This document shows, one piece after another, positions 34,691 through 44,453 of a stretch of DNA of 64,000 bases. Made by a program: the position numbers and the translations under genes. Origin of the DNA: Aplectana chamaeleonis (lineage: Eukaryota > Nematoda > Chromadorea > Rhabditida > Cosmocercidae); assembly GCA_029168955.1 (NCBI GenBank), contig JAPDOI010000021.1, forward strand, positions 460,001 to 524,000. Direction: 5' to 3'. The notes under the pieces are model-generated. The model worked only from the letters and a program-made list of their open reading frames with translations, was not told the origin of the DNA and made no database searches. How positions within the stretch are numbered: the first letter of the stretch is position 1; each line of letters begins with the position of its first letter.

Positions 34691-34755
34691 GTTTTCTGTA
34701 GGTGGTTTATTTGATTTCTGTCTTGTTTGCTGGGTGGCCCCCCGTCTATGATAAT

Positions 34756-34818
34756 CCCGTCATCGAAACGTCGTGAAAAGTGCATCTGGCTTCTGATGAC
34801 GTCCTCGGGACGTCGTCT
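34756..34818 (-). repeat. Lone satellite B monomer, minus orientation, next to the M1 right end
   Basis: GTCATCGAAACGTCGTGAAAAGTGCATCTGGCTTCTGATGACG-like sequence, one monomer plus a partial one. The CRE core here is decayed (GATGACGTCCTC). It lies about 90 bp upstream of the first ATG of the candidate gene at 34911, so it is a possible leftover promoter-proximal site. That role is inference. Confidence 0.85.
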
Positions 34819-34910
34819 CTACTTCTGCTGGGCTTTCTGAATCTTTCGCACAGATATTGACAGTAAGTAAAGTATTTGCGTTCACTGCAGTTGCAGAAGG
34901 ATCGCCGATA

Positions 34911-35823
34911 ATGGATCAAGAATCGAACAATTCAGGTGCTCCAGAGGCGGTTAATGTAAATTTCTGTAATTATAACTCTTTCACAAAGACGAGAAGTCGG
35001 TGTATATTAGCGGCCTATGTATGCACCGAACAAGTAAGCGTAATGAAGTATGCTAGTTTTGCATGAATTACATACATATGATATTACTGCGTAATATCGA
35101 TAAAAAGTGAACAATTCTATCAAAAAGGGGTCTTCCAAGCGAAAGAGTTTTGGTTCGAGTCAGAAACGTTCCAACAAAAAGGGAACAATAGGAAAGTGAA
35201 ATGAAGAGAGTGTACAAAAAGTGAACAATATAATTTCAAGGCGATATTCTTGGTCGACTTTCTTCTAAACAGCGAAAACAAACCGTTGTGATATTTTACG
35301 AGGAAGAGTTTAGTGTTCTCTAGAAAACGGCTTTTATTCCTTTCTCGACGTTTTATGGAAATACTCTTGTTTGATGCTGTACTTCTATTCTGCAGTTTCG
35401 CTTCTCCTTACAGCTGGAGCTAGCCATCTGTGTAAGTCTTTTCGAAATCATCCTCAGTTTTGATGATAAGTATTAGGTTTACATGCATATACATTTTAAT
35501 GGTTCTTGCGTAGTCAGAACCATTTTGGGAACCACAAAGTGCTTCCGTGTAGAACACCGCAACGGTTTGTTTTCGCTGTTTAGAAGAAAGTCGACCAAGA
35601 ATATCGCCTTGAAATTATATCACTAATTAGGCTCGGAGACACCTGGCATATGGCACCGTATGATGGAGTTCTCATCTATTTATTCGTCCATACTAATACA
35701 TGTATACTGAATCATTTGTTTCAGATCTCTCCTAAGAACTACAACTGCTTCCAAGATCATGTAGAGGTTCATATGAGGCAAGTGCACAATGTGATGCTCA
35801 AAAGCGGGGCTATTGTAACATAG
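34911..35823 (+). CDS. Candidate two-exon gene, small protein with a zinc-finger-like C-terminal helix
   Basis: Exon 1 is 34911-35033 and ends GAACAA before a GTAAGC donor. Exon 2 is 35725-35823, after the acceptor TTTGTTTCAG. Phase 0 is kept across the junction and the frame ends in TAG. The product is 73 aa, or 91 aa if the in-frame ATG at 34857 is used. The start at 34911 is preferred because a good acceptor, TTCACTGCAG, lies 20 bp before it, as for a trans-spliced leader. The exon 2 peptide contains CFQDHVEVHMRQVHN, which resembles the helix of a C2H2 finger (HMRxxH), but the upstream Cys pair is not correctly spaced, so a working finger is doubtful. The 691-bp intron contains a foldback element. 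No homologue is recognised. Confidence 0.42.
35080..35630. mobile_element. Foldback element F2, right copy, inverted relative to the left copy
   Basis: It starts with the ATATTACTGCGTAATATCG hairpin, then AAAAAGGGGTCTTCCAAGCG and GTGTACAAAAAGTGAACAAT. The arm returns inverted at about 35555-35625 but is cut short. The hairpin end faces satellite B, as in the left copy, so the pair is mirror-symmetric about the array. It lies within the intron of the candidate gene at 34911-35823. Confidence 0.82.
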
Positions 35824-36480
35824 AAAGCTACTGTATATTATTGTAGTAATACTGTGTACACATTATTTGTATCCTGAGGTGGACGTTTCACTTCAGCATT
35901 TTGTCAACGAATATGATGCATGGTGCTTTTTTAAATCTTTAACCAGTAATGTTAAGGGATTGGCACGAAAGAAGGGATAGTAAGTTCATTCAGATAATAA
36001 TTTTGTCGCCTCCATTGATAGCGTTACGTTTCGAAGGGAGAGTTCACTACAGAAACGATTATTGGGTTTCTGTCATCGATATCCGGTAACAATGAGGACG
36101 ACTGCAGCAAAAATCAGTTTACTCAATGTCGAACCGAATCGACTTCCTGTCTTCTATATAGAGAGGGGGCGGGGTGTCTTGTGAGTTTTACCATAGCTCT
36201 GAAGTTGCTTCCACAAACGTCAACCCTCCCTATTTTCAGTGAAACCAGTTAACAGTTCTGTGGTGGACACTGCCCTCATAAAGACTTGCATATAATAAAG
36301 ATCTTACGCTCTGGCGCTGCATTGAGCAGTAGCATCTGTATTCCAGTGTTCATTATTGGTTTCCTTGCAATGATATAACCGTTGGAAAAGGGGGCATATC
36401 GTCTCTTCATCGAAGAAAAACGCGAACACGTCAAAAGTTCGGCTACTTAGGGGTTCCAACCAGGGGTGCGGAGTTTTGCG
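35824..36480. other. Intergenic, no feature recognised
   Basis: AT-rich sequence after the stop codon of the 34.9-kb gene model. No polyadenylation signal in the immediate 3' region and no convincing exon were found. Confidence 0.35.
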
Positions 36481-36483
36481 AAT

Positions 36484-37056
36484 CATTTTGGCCTTTCTGT
36501 TCCCTGATTTCTGGAAAATCGGCATGTGTATCGAATCCACACCGCGGATGTGGTTAAGGAGCAGTTCGGCTGGCACACGCGACGCGCGCGAGCGTGTCTG
36601 TGGGGCGCGTTAACCGAGGGTCCTCAAAAAAGTTGCTGTTGTTTCATTTTAGCCGTCCCCCTTTATCACTTTTTGAATTTTATTCATCTTTTTTGCTTAT
36701 AATGTACTTTTTGACACGCACTGCTTCTCATACCATAGTTCCAGTAGGTTTCGCACATTCCATATAAGCTTTGTTTAGAGTTTTTTTGTTTCCTTCTCGG
36801 AGCGGAACGGGAGATCACGATATCGATTATCGTCTCACACAACAACAAAATGAACAAAATGCAAAAAACGATAAAGGGGAACTGCTAAAATGGAACAACA
36901 ACAACTTTTTTGAGGGCTCTCGGGAACGCGCCCCGAGGACGACACGCGCGTGCAGCGTTGTTCCGTCGCGTGTGCCAGCCGTACTGCTCCTTAGCCACAC
37001 CCGCGGTGTGGATTCGATCCCCGAGCCTGGAAAATTGGCCAAAATATTCAAACATT
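36484..37056. mobile_element. Inverted-repeat element with about 205-bp arms
   Basis: The left arm (to about 36690) and right arm (from about 36850) share, inverted, GATCGAATCCACACCGCGG, then AAGGAGCAGT, CGGCTGGCACACGCGACG and TCAAAAAAGTTG. The right arm reads GGTGTGGATTCGATCCCCG, another B-box-like word. The right arm ends where T1 copy b starts. No gene. Confidence 0.78.
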
Positions 37057-37059
37057 CAA

Positions 37060-37515
37060 AGGCACAGAACACCCAGAAATTTACTTCTCCGTTTCTATGC
37101 TTAAATTAGAGAAAATCACCCGCTGATCACAGTGGTGTCTTTGAAATCGTTCAAGAACCCTTACGAAGGGAGTTATGGCTCCTCAAAAAAGCCTAATATT
37201 TGAGGGCGGAAAATTGGTGGACGAGTTGTCTTAGACTTGGATTTCTTTTCATTCGCGGCCGTTACGCGAAAGCGAGCCAGGGGAAGGACAGAGACAGGTA
37301 ATGGACTGAAGAACGTAATCTCGGTTTAAATTCATCCATCCATCCAGCCGATATCGAGTTCGAAAACCCGGAAGGGGTCGGGCCTGTGGTGGTCGCTTAT
37401 ATCTCGCTTATTTGGAGGAATTGGAATCTCGCACTTGGCACGTGTTATACAGGAGGGGTCTACTACACAAGCAAATGAAAATCACAAAATTCATGTCTGA
37501 GGGTGTACTGTGCCT
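37060..37515. mobile_element. TTAA MITE T1, copy b
   Basis: Ends AGGCACAGAACACCC and GGGTGTACTGTGCCT. The left flank is TTCA (decayed TTAA) and the right flank is TTAA (37516-37519). It is in the opposite orientation to copy a: GTGGTGGTCGC and GGGTCGGGCCTGTGG lie on the right side. Confidence 0.9.
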
Positions 37516-37519
37516 TTAA

Positions 37520-38003
37520 AGGCAGTGTTAACGATAATCTTCAATTTTGAGATTATTCGCTATATCGATTAAGTGGCCCCCGGTTAGAACTAAAATGACG
37601 TAAAAATTGAGAAAAACGCACCAGAAGTACACGAAAACCTTAAGTATCAACCCGCCTCCTAAGTATCCCAGGAAGTGTTTGTTGCGACAATGAAAATTTT
37701 TGTGGACCCGTCCTTTGCAATTTTCTACTCTCTATTGCTCCGTTCTTTCCTTAGGGCCCTAACTAATCCTGCTTTGCATAAAATATTCTTCCATTTTCGA
37801 TTAGCCACATTTTTCGCCGGTGACAACCACCATGAACATGCTCATCCAACCGGACAACTAGTCCAGGCCAGAGAAGAATGTCACTGAAATACGACGTTTT
37901 AATGCGCTTCTCGCCATTTCTTCGTAATTTTGGTAGCCCTTGGAGGCCAACGCGTTGTTTTATGTGAAAAACTCGGGGACGAAAATCACCGTGAACACTG
38001 CCT
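37520..38003. mobile_element. TTAA MITE T2, full copy (484 bp)
   Basis: It starts AGGCAGTGTTAACGATAATC and ends CACCGTGAACACTGCCT, with TTAA on both sides (37516-37519, shared with T1, and 38004-38007). The half at 15144-15412 is a second copy. Confidence 0.88.
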
Positions 38004-38358
38004 TTAATGTATTCGTAATAATAAGTCGGAAGAACTTGTGGGTGGTTATCACGTACGCTATGAAAAACTCATGCGGACTCCTCTGGGTGTGAACCAGCAG
38101 AGGTAGATGTGTTCGAGGAAAGCGAGGTGGTTGATGGTTATAGTAGAAGTCGAAGTGAAAGGTCAATTACGGTGGAATTGTTTTCATGAAAGGCTGTAGG
38201 GCGGGTTTGCCAATTTCTTCATTTTTCCGGGCTTCATTTTTACATTGCTATCTTCTGGGTGACTTTGTGCTTCAGTTAATTACTCTGACAGAAAAGCTGT
38301 TATAAAATGCTCATATTTTGGATAACTTCATTGTGAATCCTTCTGTCTTGCGTCTTAA
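38004..38358. other. Short intergenic gap between MITEs
   Basis: About 350 bp without recognised features. Confidence 0.3.
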
Positions 38359-39010
38359 AGGCAGCATACACGCTCGCAAGCATAGTCGAGATAACAGCAT
38401 AGATAGGTCCGCACGGCCCGTACTATGTCGTCAACGACGTTTGGAGCGCTGAAAACTGTCCAGGATGACAATATTTGACAATGTTTGAACAATCATGCCT
38501 TGCACGCCCGTATTTTCACACCCCTTCGAGTAACATAATGAGAATCGATACTTGAGAAAACGTGTGATAATTGAGAGTGATAGCACTATCAAATGGGAGT
38601 GCACGAGATAAATAGCTTGGTTTACTTGAGTATAACATGTCTGCATACCTATTGACTCTCGTACACTTTCGAGAATGCCGCTCTACTTTGACTGACCTCT
38701 TGAAATGGAGGATTTTATCAGTGCACAAACATGTTATATTGAGGTAAATCGAGTTTTTTCTCTACTGCACTCCCTTTTTATAGTGCTATCATTCTAAGTT
38801 ATCACATGTTTTCTCAAGTATCGATTCTCATTCTGTTACTCGAAGGGGTGTGAAAATACGGGCGTGGAAGGCAAGATTGCTCAAACATTGTCAAATATTG
38901 TCATCCTGGACAGTTTTCAGCGCTTCAAACGTCGTTGACGACACAGAACGGGCCGTGCGGACCTATCTATGCTGTTATCTCGACTATGCTTGCGAGCGTG
39001 TATGCTGCCT
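38359..39010. mobile_element. TTAA foldback MITE T3, 652 bp, near-complete palindrome
   Basis: AGGCAGCATACACGCTCGC at the left and GCGAGCGTGTATGCTGCCT at the right, with TTAA on both sides (38355-38358 and 39011-39014). The arms stay complementary for about 240 bp each, through GATAACAGCATAGATAGG, CTGTCCAGGATGACAATA and GAGAATCGATACTTGAGAAA. As a palindromic transcript it would form a long double-stranded hairpin. Confidence 0.93.
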
Positions 39011-39067
39011 TTAAGGCTCATTCATAGCAGGTCGCTTCGACTAGTCGCGTCACTGCCAAGAGTTACA

Positions 39068-40345
39068 AAACCCGTCGCGGAACAGATCTTGCACTGACAA
39101 GGAAACCACAATAAGTCATAGTGACCATTCCAAATGACATGTACATTTCTAGAACCATTTTCGGACGAGAAGTCCGAATATGCCCATCGCAGCTGCCTAG
39201 ACCCACTCTGAAAAAAGTTATTGGCATTTTTTCTCCGATTTTCGTACTTATTGTACCCTCCAAAAAGCGCATTATTTTTACGAAAATCCGGAAACGGACC
39301 TCATAATCGTGTTCAGCGCCCAAAACTACCCCTCTAGACAAAGGTTGGGTGAAGGAACATTCTCCAAAGTTTGCGCAGACTGACAGCGTTTTGGACTTGT
39401 ACGGATTTTCGGTTGGGCGTTTATTTGTACCAATTGGAGTTCTCTCGAAGCGTTTTAGATAAATATTCCAGATTTGACTAAAAATTCGCTCTGGGGGGTT
39501 ATTTGGGGCGCTGATCACGAATCTGAGGCTCATTTATCGATTTTCCGAAGTTTTCGACTGTATTCGTTCACATATTCCCATCGGGGGAGAATTTGATGGC
39601 AAATCGCGACTTTTGACGCTTTCCGGAATGTGACGACAGATGTGGCTCAAATCGTTCTTCTGGAGTGGCATGCATGAATGCGGCGGCCAGTGTAGGGAGG
39701 CGCAACGTCACGTGCACGCATCGCAACTTGAATTCAAATCGTGACGCGTGCGTGCGGCGTGGCGCTCCCTGACCATCGGTGCCGCATTCATGCATGCCAC
39801 TCCTGAGGGTTATTTGGAGTGCTGAACACGAGTCTGATGTCGGTTTATCGATTTTTGGCAGCTTACGGTAGATTACGGTGGGTATACGGTAGTTTGGTCA
39901 AAGTCTCAGATTTGTCTCGAAGTTTCTATGTGGGGTTATTTGGCGTGCTGAATACGAATTTGATGTCCATTTGTCGATTATCGGAATATTGAGGAAGGTT
40001 TTGTCTCCTAAATGGCATGTTACCCACCGTAACCTACAGTAAACCTTAAAATTTGGGCAAGCAAACCACAGATTCGTGTTCAGCATCCCAGATTACCCCT
40101 ACATACATGTTTTTAGCGAAATCAGGAGAAAAATTTAAAAACACCCTAAAAATTCCATGGGGGGTGGTAACCTTACTTCGCCACGAAGCTTTAAAAAACG
40201 CTCATAACTTTTCAGAGTGGGTCTAGGCAGCTGCGATGGGCATATTCGGACTTTTCGTCCGAAAATGATTTCAGAAAAGTACATTTCATTTCGAATGGTC
40301 ACTATGACTTATTGTGGTTCCCTTGTGAGTCGCGACGGGTTGGAA
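39068..40345. mobile_element. 1.28-kb inverted-repeat element with a nested 144-bp MITE
   Basis: The left arm ACCACAATAAGTCATAGTGA (39105) continues through GCCCATCGCAGCTGCCTAGA. It is mirrored at about 40210-40325 by TCTAGGCAGCTGCGATGGGC and TCACTATGACTTATTGTGGT. Inside, the phrase GCTGAACACGA or its complement recurs (39310, 39508, 39819, 39945, 40074). At 39661-39804 a smaller element has ends GGAGTGGCATGCATGAATGC and its exact complement. Confidence 0.78.
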
Positions 40346-40429
40346 CAGTTTGCACCTTCAGTCGCGATCGCCGAGAGACTGGGGTATTTCATACTCAGGC
40401 AATTCGGTATCAGCAAGCGGCTAGCAGGA

Positions 40430-40800
40430 CAGGCGCAAGGGTTAAGTCATTCCCTTGCTGGTGGAAAAGGGGCGTTCCCTGGGCGTTCACAGGCCCCTTG
40501 CATGGGCCTGCACGAGAGGAGAAAAATTCACAAAGCATCGAGCCGTAGATTTTAGCAAGGGGGCTATGTCCCAAGTACAAGGGACCTGCAAAGACTCGCT
40601 ATTTTTTGCAAGGGAGTCATCTTCGGAGAGCAAGGGGGTTATGTTTCAAATTCAAGGGGCCTGCAAAGACCCGTAATTTTTAGCAAGGGAGTCATCCTCG
40701 GATTGCAAGGGGTGTTCAAAAGCTATCGTATATTAGCAAGGGAGGTCATGTTTAATCTCTCCATACTTCTCCTGCCTTGCCAAAGTTTCCTCGTCTCCCT
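40430..40800 (+). repeat. CAAGGG-rich block, copy 1
   Basis: AGCAAGGGRG-type words recur every 40-70 bp (about 40552, 40579, 40608, 40630, 40655, 40682, 40706, 40735). They alternate with CCTGCAAAGAC and GTCATC-type words. A second block of the same style is at 50040-50560. Not coding. Confidence 0.65.
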
Positions 40801-41531
40801 TGCTGCTGTTATTGGAATTTTTTAGCCCCGGTTCAGAAAAAGAGCTCTAATCGTGCCCCAGTCACTAAATTGGATCTTACTACACGATGAGAGCTCGTTC
40901 ATCCTCTTTGACCTTTCGCAGGTACACAACCACGCATTATACAAGCATGGCAAATTTTTAATGCTAAAAAAAAAGAAAAAAAAAGAAAACAAAGTATGAG
41001 AAAGAAGGTACACAACCACACATTAGACAAACATGGCTGACTTTTAATACTCAAAACAAACAATAAAGAGCAAGTGAAAAAGTATGAGAAAAAATTATAT
41101 TACAGAAACAAAGACCTTTACAGGTTTCAAAATCATTCACAGATACCATAAGTATATCATCTCGATCACAGAGTATAGTATTATACAGAGGCACCTTTCC
41201 CAGTAGTCACCTATTCAAAAAAAAACAACTGAACACTAATTCATGTATTTCTACTTTCTCTCATAAGCATTCTTTTCTCCCTATCCTACCTATATCCACA
41301 GCTCCATATTTACCTAACGGCATATGTGCATAAATTCTCCCTATGTGCTTCTCCCTCCCTATGTGTATCTATGTCCCTATGTATGTAATTCTTTTCTCCC
41401 TGTGTGCATAAATAACATCCCAAGGAAAAATTATTACATACAGCAGCGGTCATAGATCTAATGATATGACCTTTTCGCGGATACTGTTTTCATACATTTC
41501 CCGGCCTGGGCTTAGCGATACTTGATAAGAC
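40801..41531. other. Intergenic; pyrimidine-rich simple repeat
   Basis: ACACAACCACRCATTA is present twice (about 40924, 41012) around A-rich tracts, a short direct duplication of about 88 bp. 41270-41410 is rich in CTCCCTATGTG-type words. No gene seen. Confidence 0.4.
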
Positions 41532-41535
41532 TTAA

Positions 41536-41998
41536 AGGCAGCAGACACTCTCGAAAAGTTGTTGAGATAACTACGCTACTTGAACCGTATGGCCCCTAGT
41601 AGAACGCTCACGCCGTTGGAAGCGTCAAAAATGAGTGAAAACTACTAAATTTGAGTCGAAAATTTTCGTCAGCCACGCCCGTAAGCTTCCAACTGCGCCC
41701 CCTCAATATAAGAATACGGTCACTTCGGCTGGTTTTTGAAGCTTCCAACGAGGAGAGCATTCTAGTGCAGGCTGTAAGAGTCAATCGGTTTCGCTAAGCC
41801 AACCGTTTTATCCTTCATAGTACCTATTTCAACCGCTCGGGAAAACTCGTCCAATTTTACCGCATAACAAAACAGCCGTTGTTCCTGTTATTGCATGCAG
41901 TTTTCATCGGGGTTTTCGTTAGTTTCACATACTACTAGCTCAAAACCTTCGATTTATGACATAAAAATCGATACCATTTTCGAGCGTGTCTGCTGCCT
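41536..41998. mobile_element. TTAA MITE T3-like, 463 bp
   Basis: Ends AGGCAGCAGACACTCTCG and CGAGCGTGTCTGCTGCCT are inverted. The left flank is TTAA and the right TCAA. Only the outer ~30 bp resemble T3; the interior differs, with inverted CTTCCAAC / GCTTCCAACG segments. Confidence 0.85.
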
Positions 41999-42290
41999 TC
42001 AAGTATCTTATGGGTTATCACATGACTTGCTTCACACACGCACACAAGTTTAATTTTTGAGCGGGCAGTTTTCAAATATGGAATTTATTCATAATTCCGT
42101 TGTCAAATTTCAAAATAGAACTAAACCCTCGAAACGCGGATATTAATATCCCAAACCCGTAACACATATTCTTCATTAGAAGCTCTTCTGAATCGTTGTA
42201 TTATATTTCAAGAAAATATTCTTTACCAGAAGTTTTCTGGGAATGAATTTGATGAAATTATGCAATTTCGCACCTATCTCTTCGACGTTG

Positions 42291-42762
42291 AACGCACAGT
42301 CCAAGCTCGTGGGTAAAATTTGATATTATGGTCCGGACGCCCTGGGTAGCGACCCTGCCGAACGCTTAATCTCAATTCTTCAGAATAAGAGAAAAATCGA
42401 GCGCCCACTCTCTCCGCCCCCGAAATCAGCACCCATTCGCTCCGCCCACTTCGGGGTTATCGGTCTCGATAGGGACGAGAAACGAAGTGGAATCTAATCA
42501 AAAGCTATGTTCTTCCATTTGTTATCGGCCTAACTTCATAATGTGGTTTGCTCCGGCGCGATGACTACCAATGACGAGGAAAACAGGACCGTGACAACTC
42601 GTCCACGAAATTCTCGTAGTCCGAATTCACAATCGTTGAGTGGCCATAACTCCGTTCGCAGTGGGTTCTGAGCAATTCTAAGGGCACCGTTAAGATCAGT
42701 CCGACATTCTCTCCAATATAAGCTTTTAAACTGAAAAACGATTCTGAAGTTGAACTGTACCT
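42291..42762. mobile_element. TTAA MITE TB, copy 1
   Basis: About 470 bp, collinear with copy 2 at 43980. Shared phrases include AATCTCAA(T/C)TCTTCAGAAT, TCGATAGGGACGAGA and ACAACTCGTCCACGAA. The right end CTGTACCT is followed by TTAA; the left end is decayed. Confidence 0.82.
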
Positions 42763-43035
42763 TTAACGAAAAATGGCCAAATTCGTGTACCAGGTATACT
42801 TTGTCATAGTCCATAAAGAACATACATATTTAGGTGGGTTGTAGAGCAATTAGTTTTATAGGGGTAAATTTTTGAAAAACATGCCATAATCCGTTTAGTT
42901 TTCGGTCTTCAGAAAAATCTTGATAGAGACAGCTCTCTCACAAAGTTATACTACGATTCAGAATATCTTCTAATGGCGAATAACTGCTATGCGTTTGGAA
43001 TCGTATTAGTCATGTTTTGAGAGAATAGCCCTCAT

Positions 43036-43963
43036 TTAAAATATTACCACGAAGACGCTAATAAATCTCATATTCAAGAACTGCCCATGAAAACTAAAGC
43101 TTGTGCATGTGTTAAGGAAGGTTTGTGATACTCTGTGACATACTGAAGTTTCTTCAAGTTTCTCTATGTCTTGGCCGAGGAATGTGTAAAACAGTATCAG
43201 CAGAAATGCCATAGCAAAAGATTCCACTGTACCGGTAGTAACGAAAACCCATAAATTCACCTGCACATGAGATAGGAACTATGAAATGACAATAATTACA
43301 AAAAGGGAAACTACACTGATGCGAAACCTGGGGTTGTTTTCACATCTTCCCCTTGAACACAAGGGTTAGCATCGATGGCTATGAAATGAACTCTAGAAAG
43401 TTTTCCGTAACCATGTTATCTTCGTTTTATATGAAAGAAAACGATGAGAAATGGCTTACTTCTAGCATGTCCCCCTTGCCCTGTGGTAACGGGCTGATAG
43501 AAGGCTGTAGCAGCAGTGCGTTATCATCGTTTTTCACAGATAAGCGGATGATAGCATGACCACAGTAAAGTTGCTGGAACTCATTTCATAATCATCAATT
43601 CTATCCCAGGCGGGATACTGCCTCGTGTTTTAGGGGGAAGAAACACAAACGGCCTGTTAACAATTAAGAAGAATGTGTTCGACACAAATGTCTTCAAAAA
43701 ACATCCATCCAGTTACGAGGCTTTGCACTTCCCAGCGGCCCATCTACACTACTCAATTAGAGGTTTTTTTCTGAAACAGTTTTTTTAGTACTTGCTCCAT
43801 CAGAAACAGAGCTGATTATTGTAGCTGAGGTACTGTAGAAGGTGTGGGGAAAGCGAAATTCACTCACAATCCCCCAGATGCGTGGTTTGGTCGAACTTTT
43901 GGCGATTCTCTCAAACCTCAAAGCGTGATAGTTTGAAGATTTTCTCAGAGCTTGTACGACCAT
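43036..43963 (-). CDS. Candidate four-exon gene, small membrane protein of unknown function
   Basis: Minus strand. Exon 1 is 43963-43868 (ATG; donor GTGAGTG). Exon 2 is 43573-43460 (acceptor GAGTTCCAG, donor GTAAGCC). Exon 3 is 43260-43144 (acceptor CATGTGCAG, or 18 nt earlier at CATTTCATAG; donor GTATGTC). Exon 4 is 43080-43036, ending TAA. All junctions are phase 0 and the joined frame of about 122 aa has no stop. Exon 1 is basic, exon 2 has QLYCGHAIIRLSVKNDDNAL, and exon 3 carries a hydrophobic segment around FAMAFLLILFYTFLG, then an acidic stretch GQDIEKLEE. The last intron (63 nt) is in frame and stop-free, so its retention would also give protein. The gene is boxed between two TB MITEs, and its ATG lies 13 bp from one. 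No family recognised. Confidence 0.45.
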
Positions 43964-43979
43964 ATCGCGTTTTCGTTAA

Positions 43980-44453
43980 AGGCACAATCCCAGGTGGTGA
44001 GAAAAATTTGATACCATGGCCTGGACAATGTGTGTAGCAACCCTGACAAACGCGGAATCTCAACTCTTCAGAATAAGCGAGAAAACACGAGCATCCATTC
44101 TATCTTCCCCTCATATCAGCACTCATTTGCTCCCCCTACTTCAGAGTTTTCTGTCTCAATAGGGACGAGACGCGCCATGAATTCTGATAAAAATCTATGA
44201 TCTACCATTTGGTATCGGTCTAGCTTCATATTGTGGCCTGCTACGGCGCCATGGCTGCGAACGACGAGGGAAAACAGGCTCGAGACAACTCGTCCACGAA
44301 TTTCTCATCGTCACAAATCACAATTTTTGAAGGGCAATATTCCCGTTTGTAGTGGGTTCTGAGCGAATCTGGGGACAACATTATGATCAGCCCGAAATTC
44401 TCTCTAAGATAAGCAAAGAAAATGGAAAACGGTCGAGAAGTTGGACGCTGCCT
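43980..44453. mobile_element. TTAA MITE TB, copy 2 (474 bp)
   Basis: It starts AGGCACAATCCC and ends GGACGCTGCCT, with TTAA on both sides (43976-43979, 44454-44457). It covers the immediate upstream region of the 43.0-44.0-kb gene and so would supply its promoter or 5' UTR if the model is right. Confidence 0.88.

Larger units (their letters stand above)
20195..34755. mobile_element. M1-long: composite bounded by M1 ends with satellite B inside
   Basis: The left terminus ACTATCTCAGACGGGGGGC (20195) pairs with the right terminus GGCCCCCCGTCTATGATAAT (ending about 34755). From each end inward the sequence follows M1-short. The left 110 bp matches up to CTATAGAAATCT. The right 75 bp matches from CTACTTCG through GGTGGTTTATTTGATTT to GTCTTG. 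The two halves are complementary parts of one M1, so about 14.3 kb has been gained in its middle. Both outer flanks are satellite B in minus orientation, with GTCATCG on each side as a possible target duplication. A single-event origin is inference; inversion or recombination between two M1 copies is an alternative. Confidence 0.5.

Noticed and set aside
38430..38730. Two overlapping minus-strand open frames of about 70 codons
   Set aside because: They lie in the arm of the T3 palindrome and match nothing protein-like.
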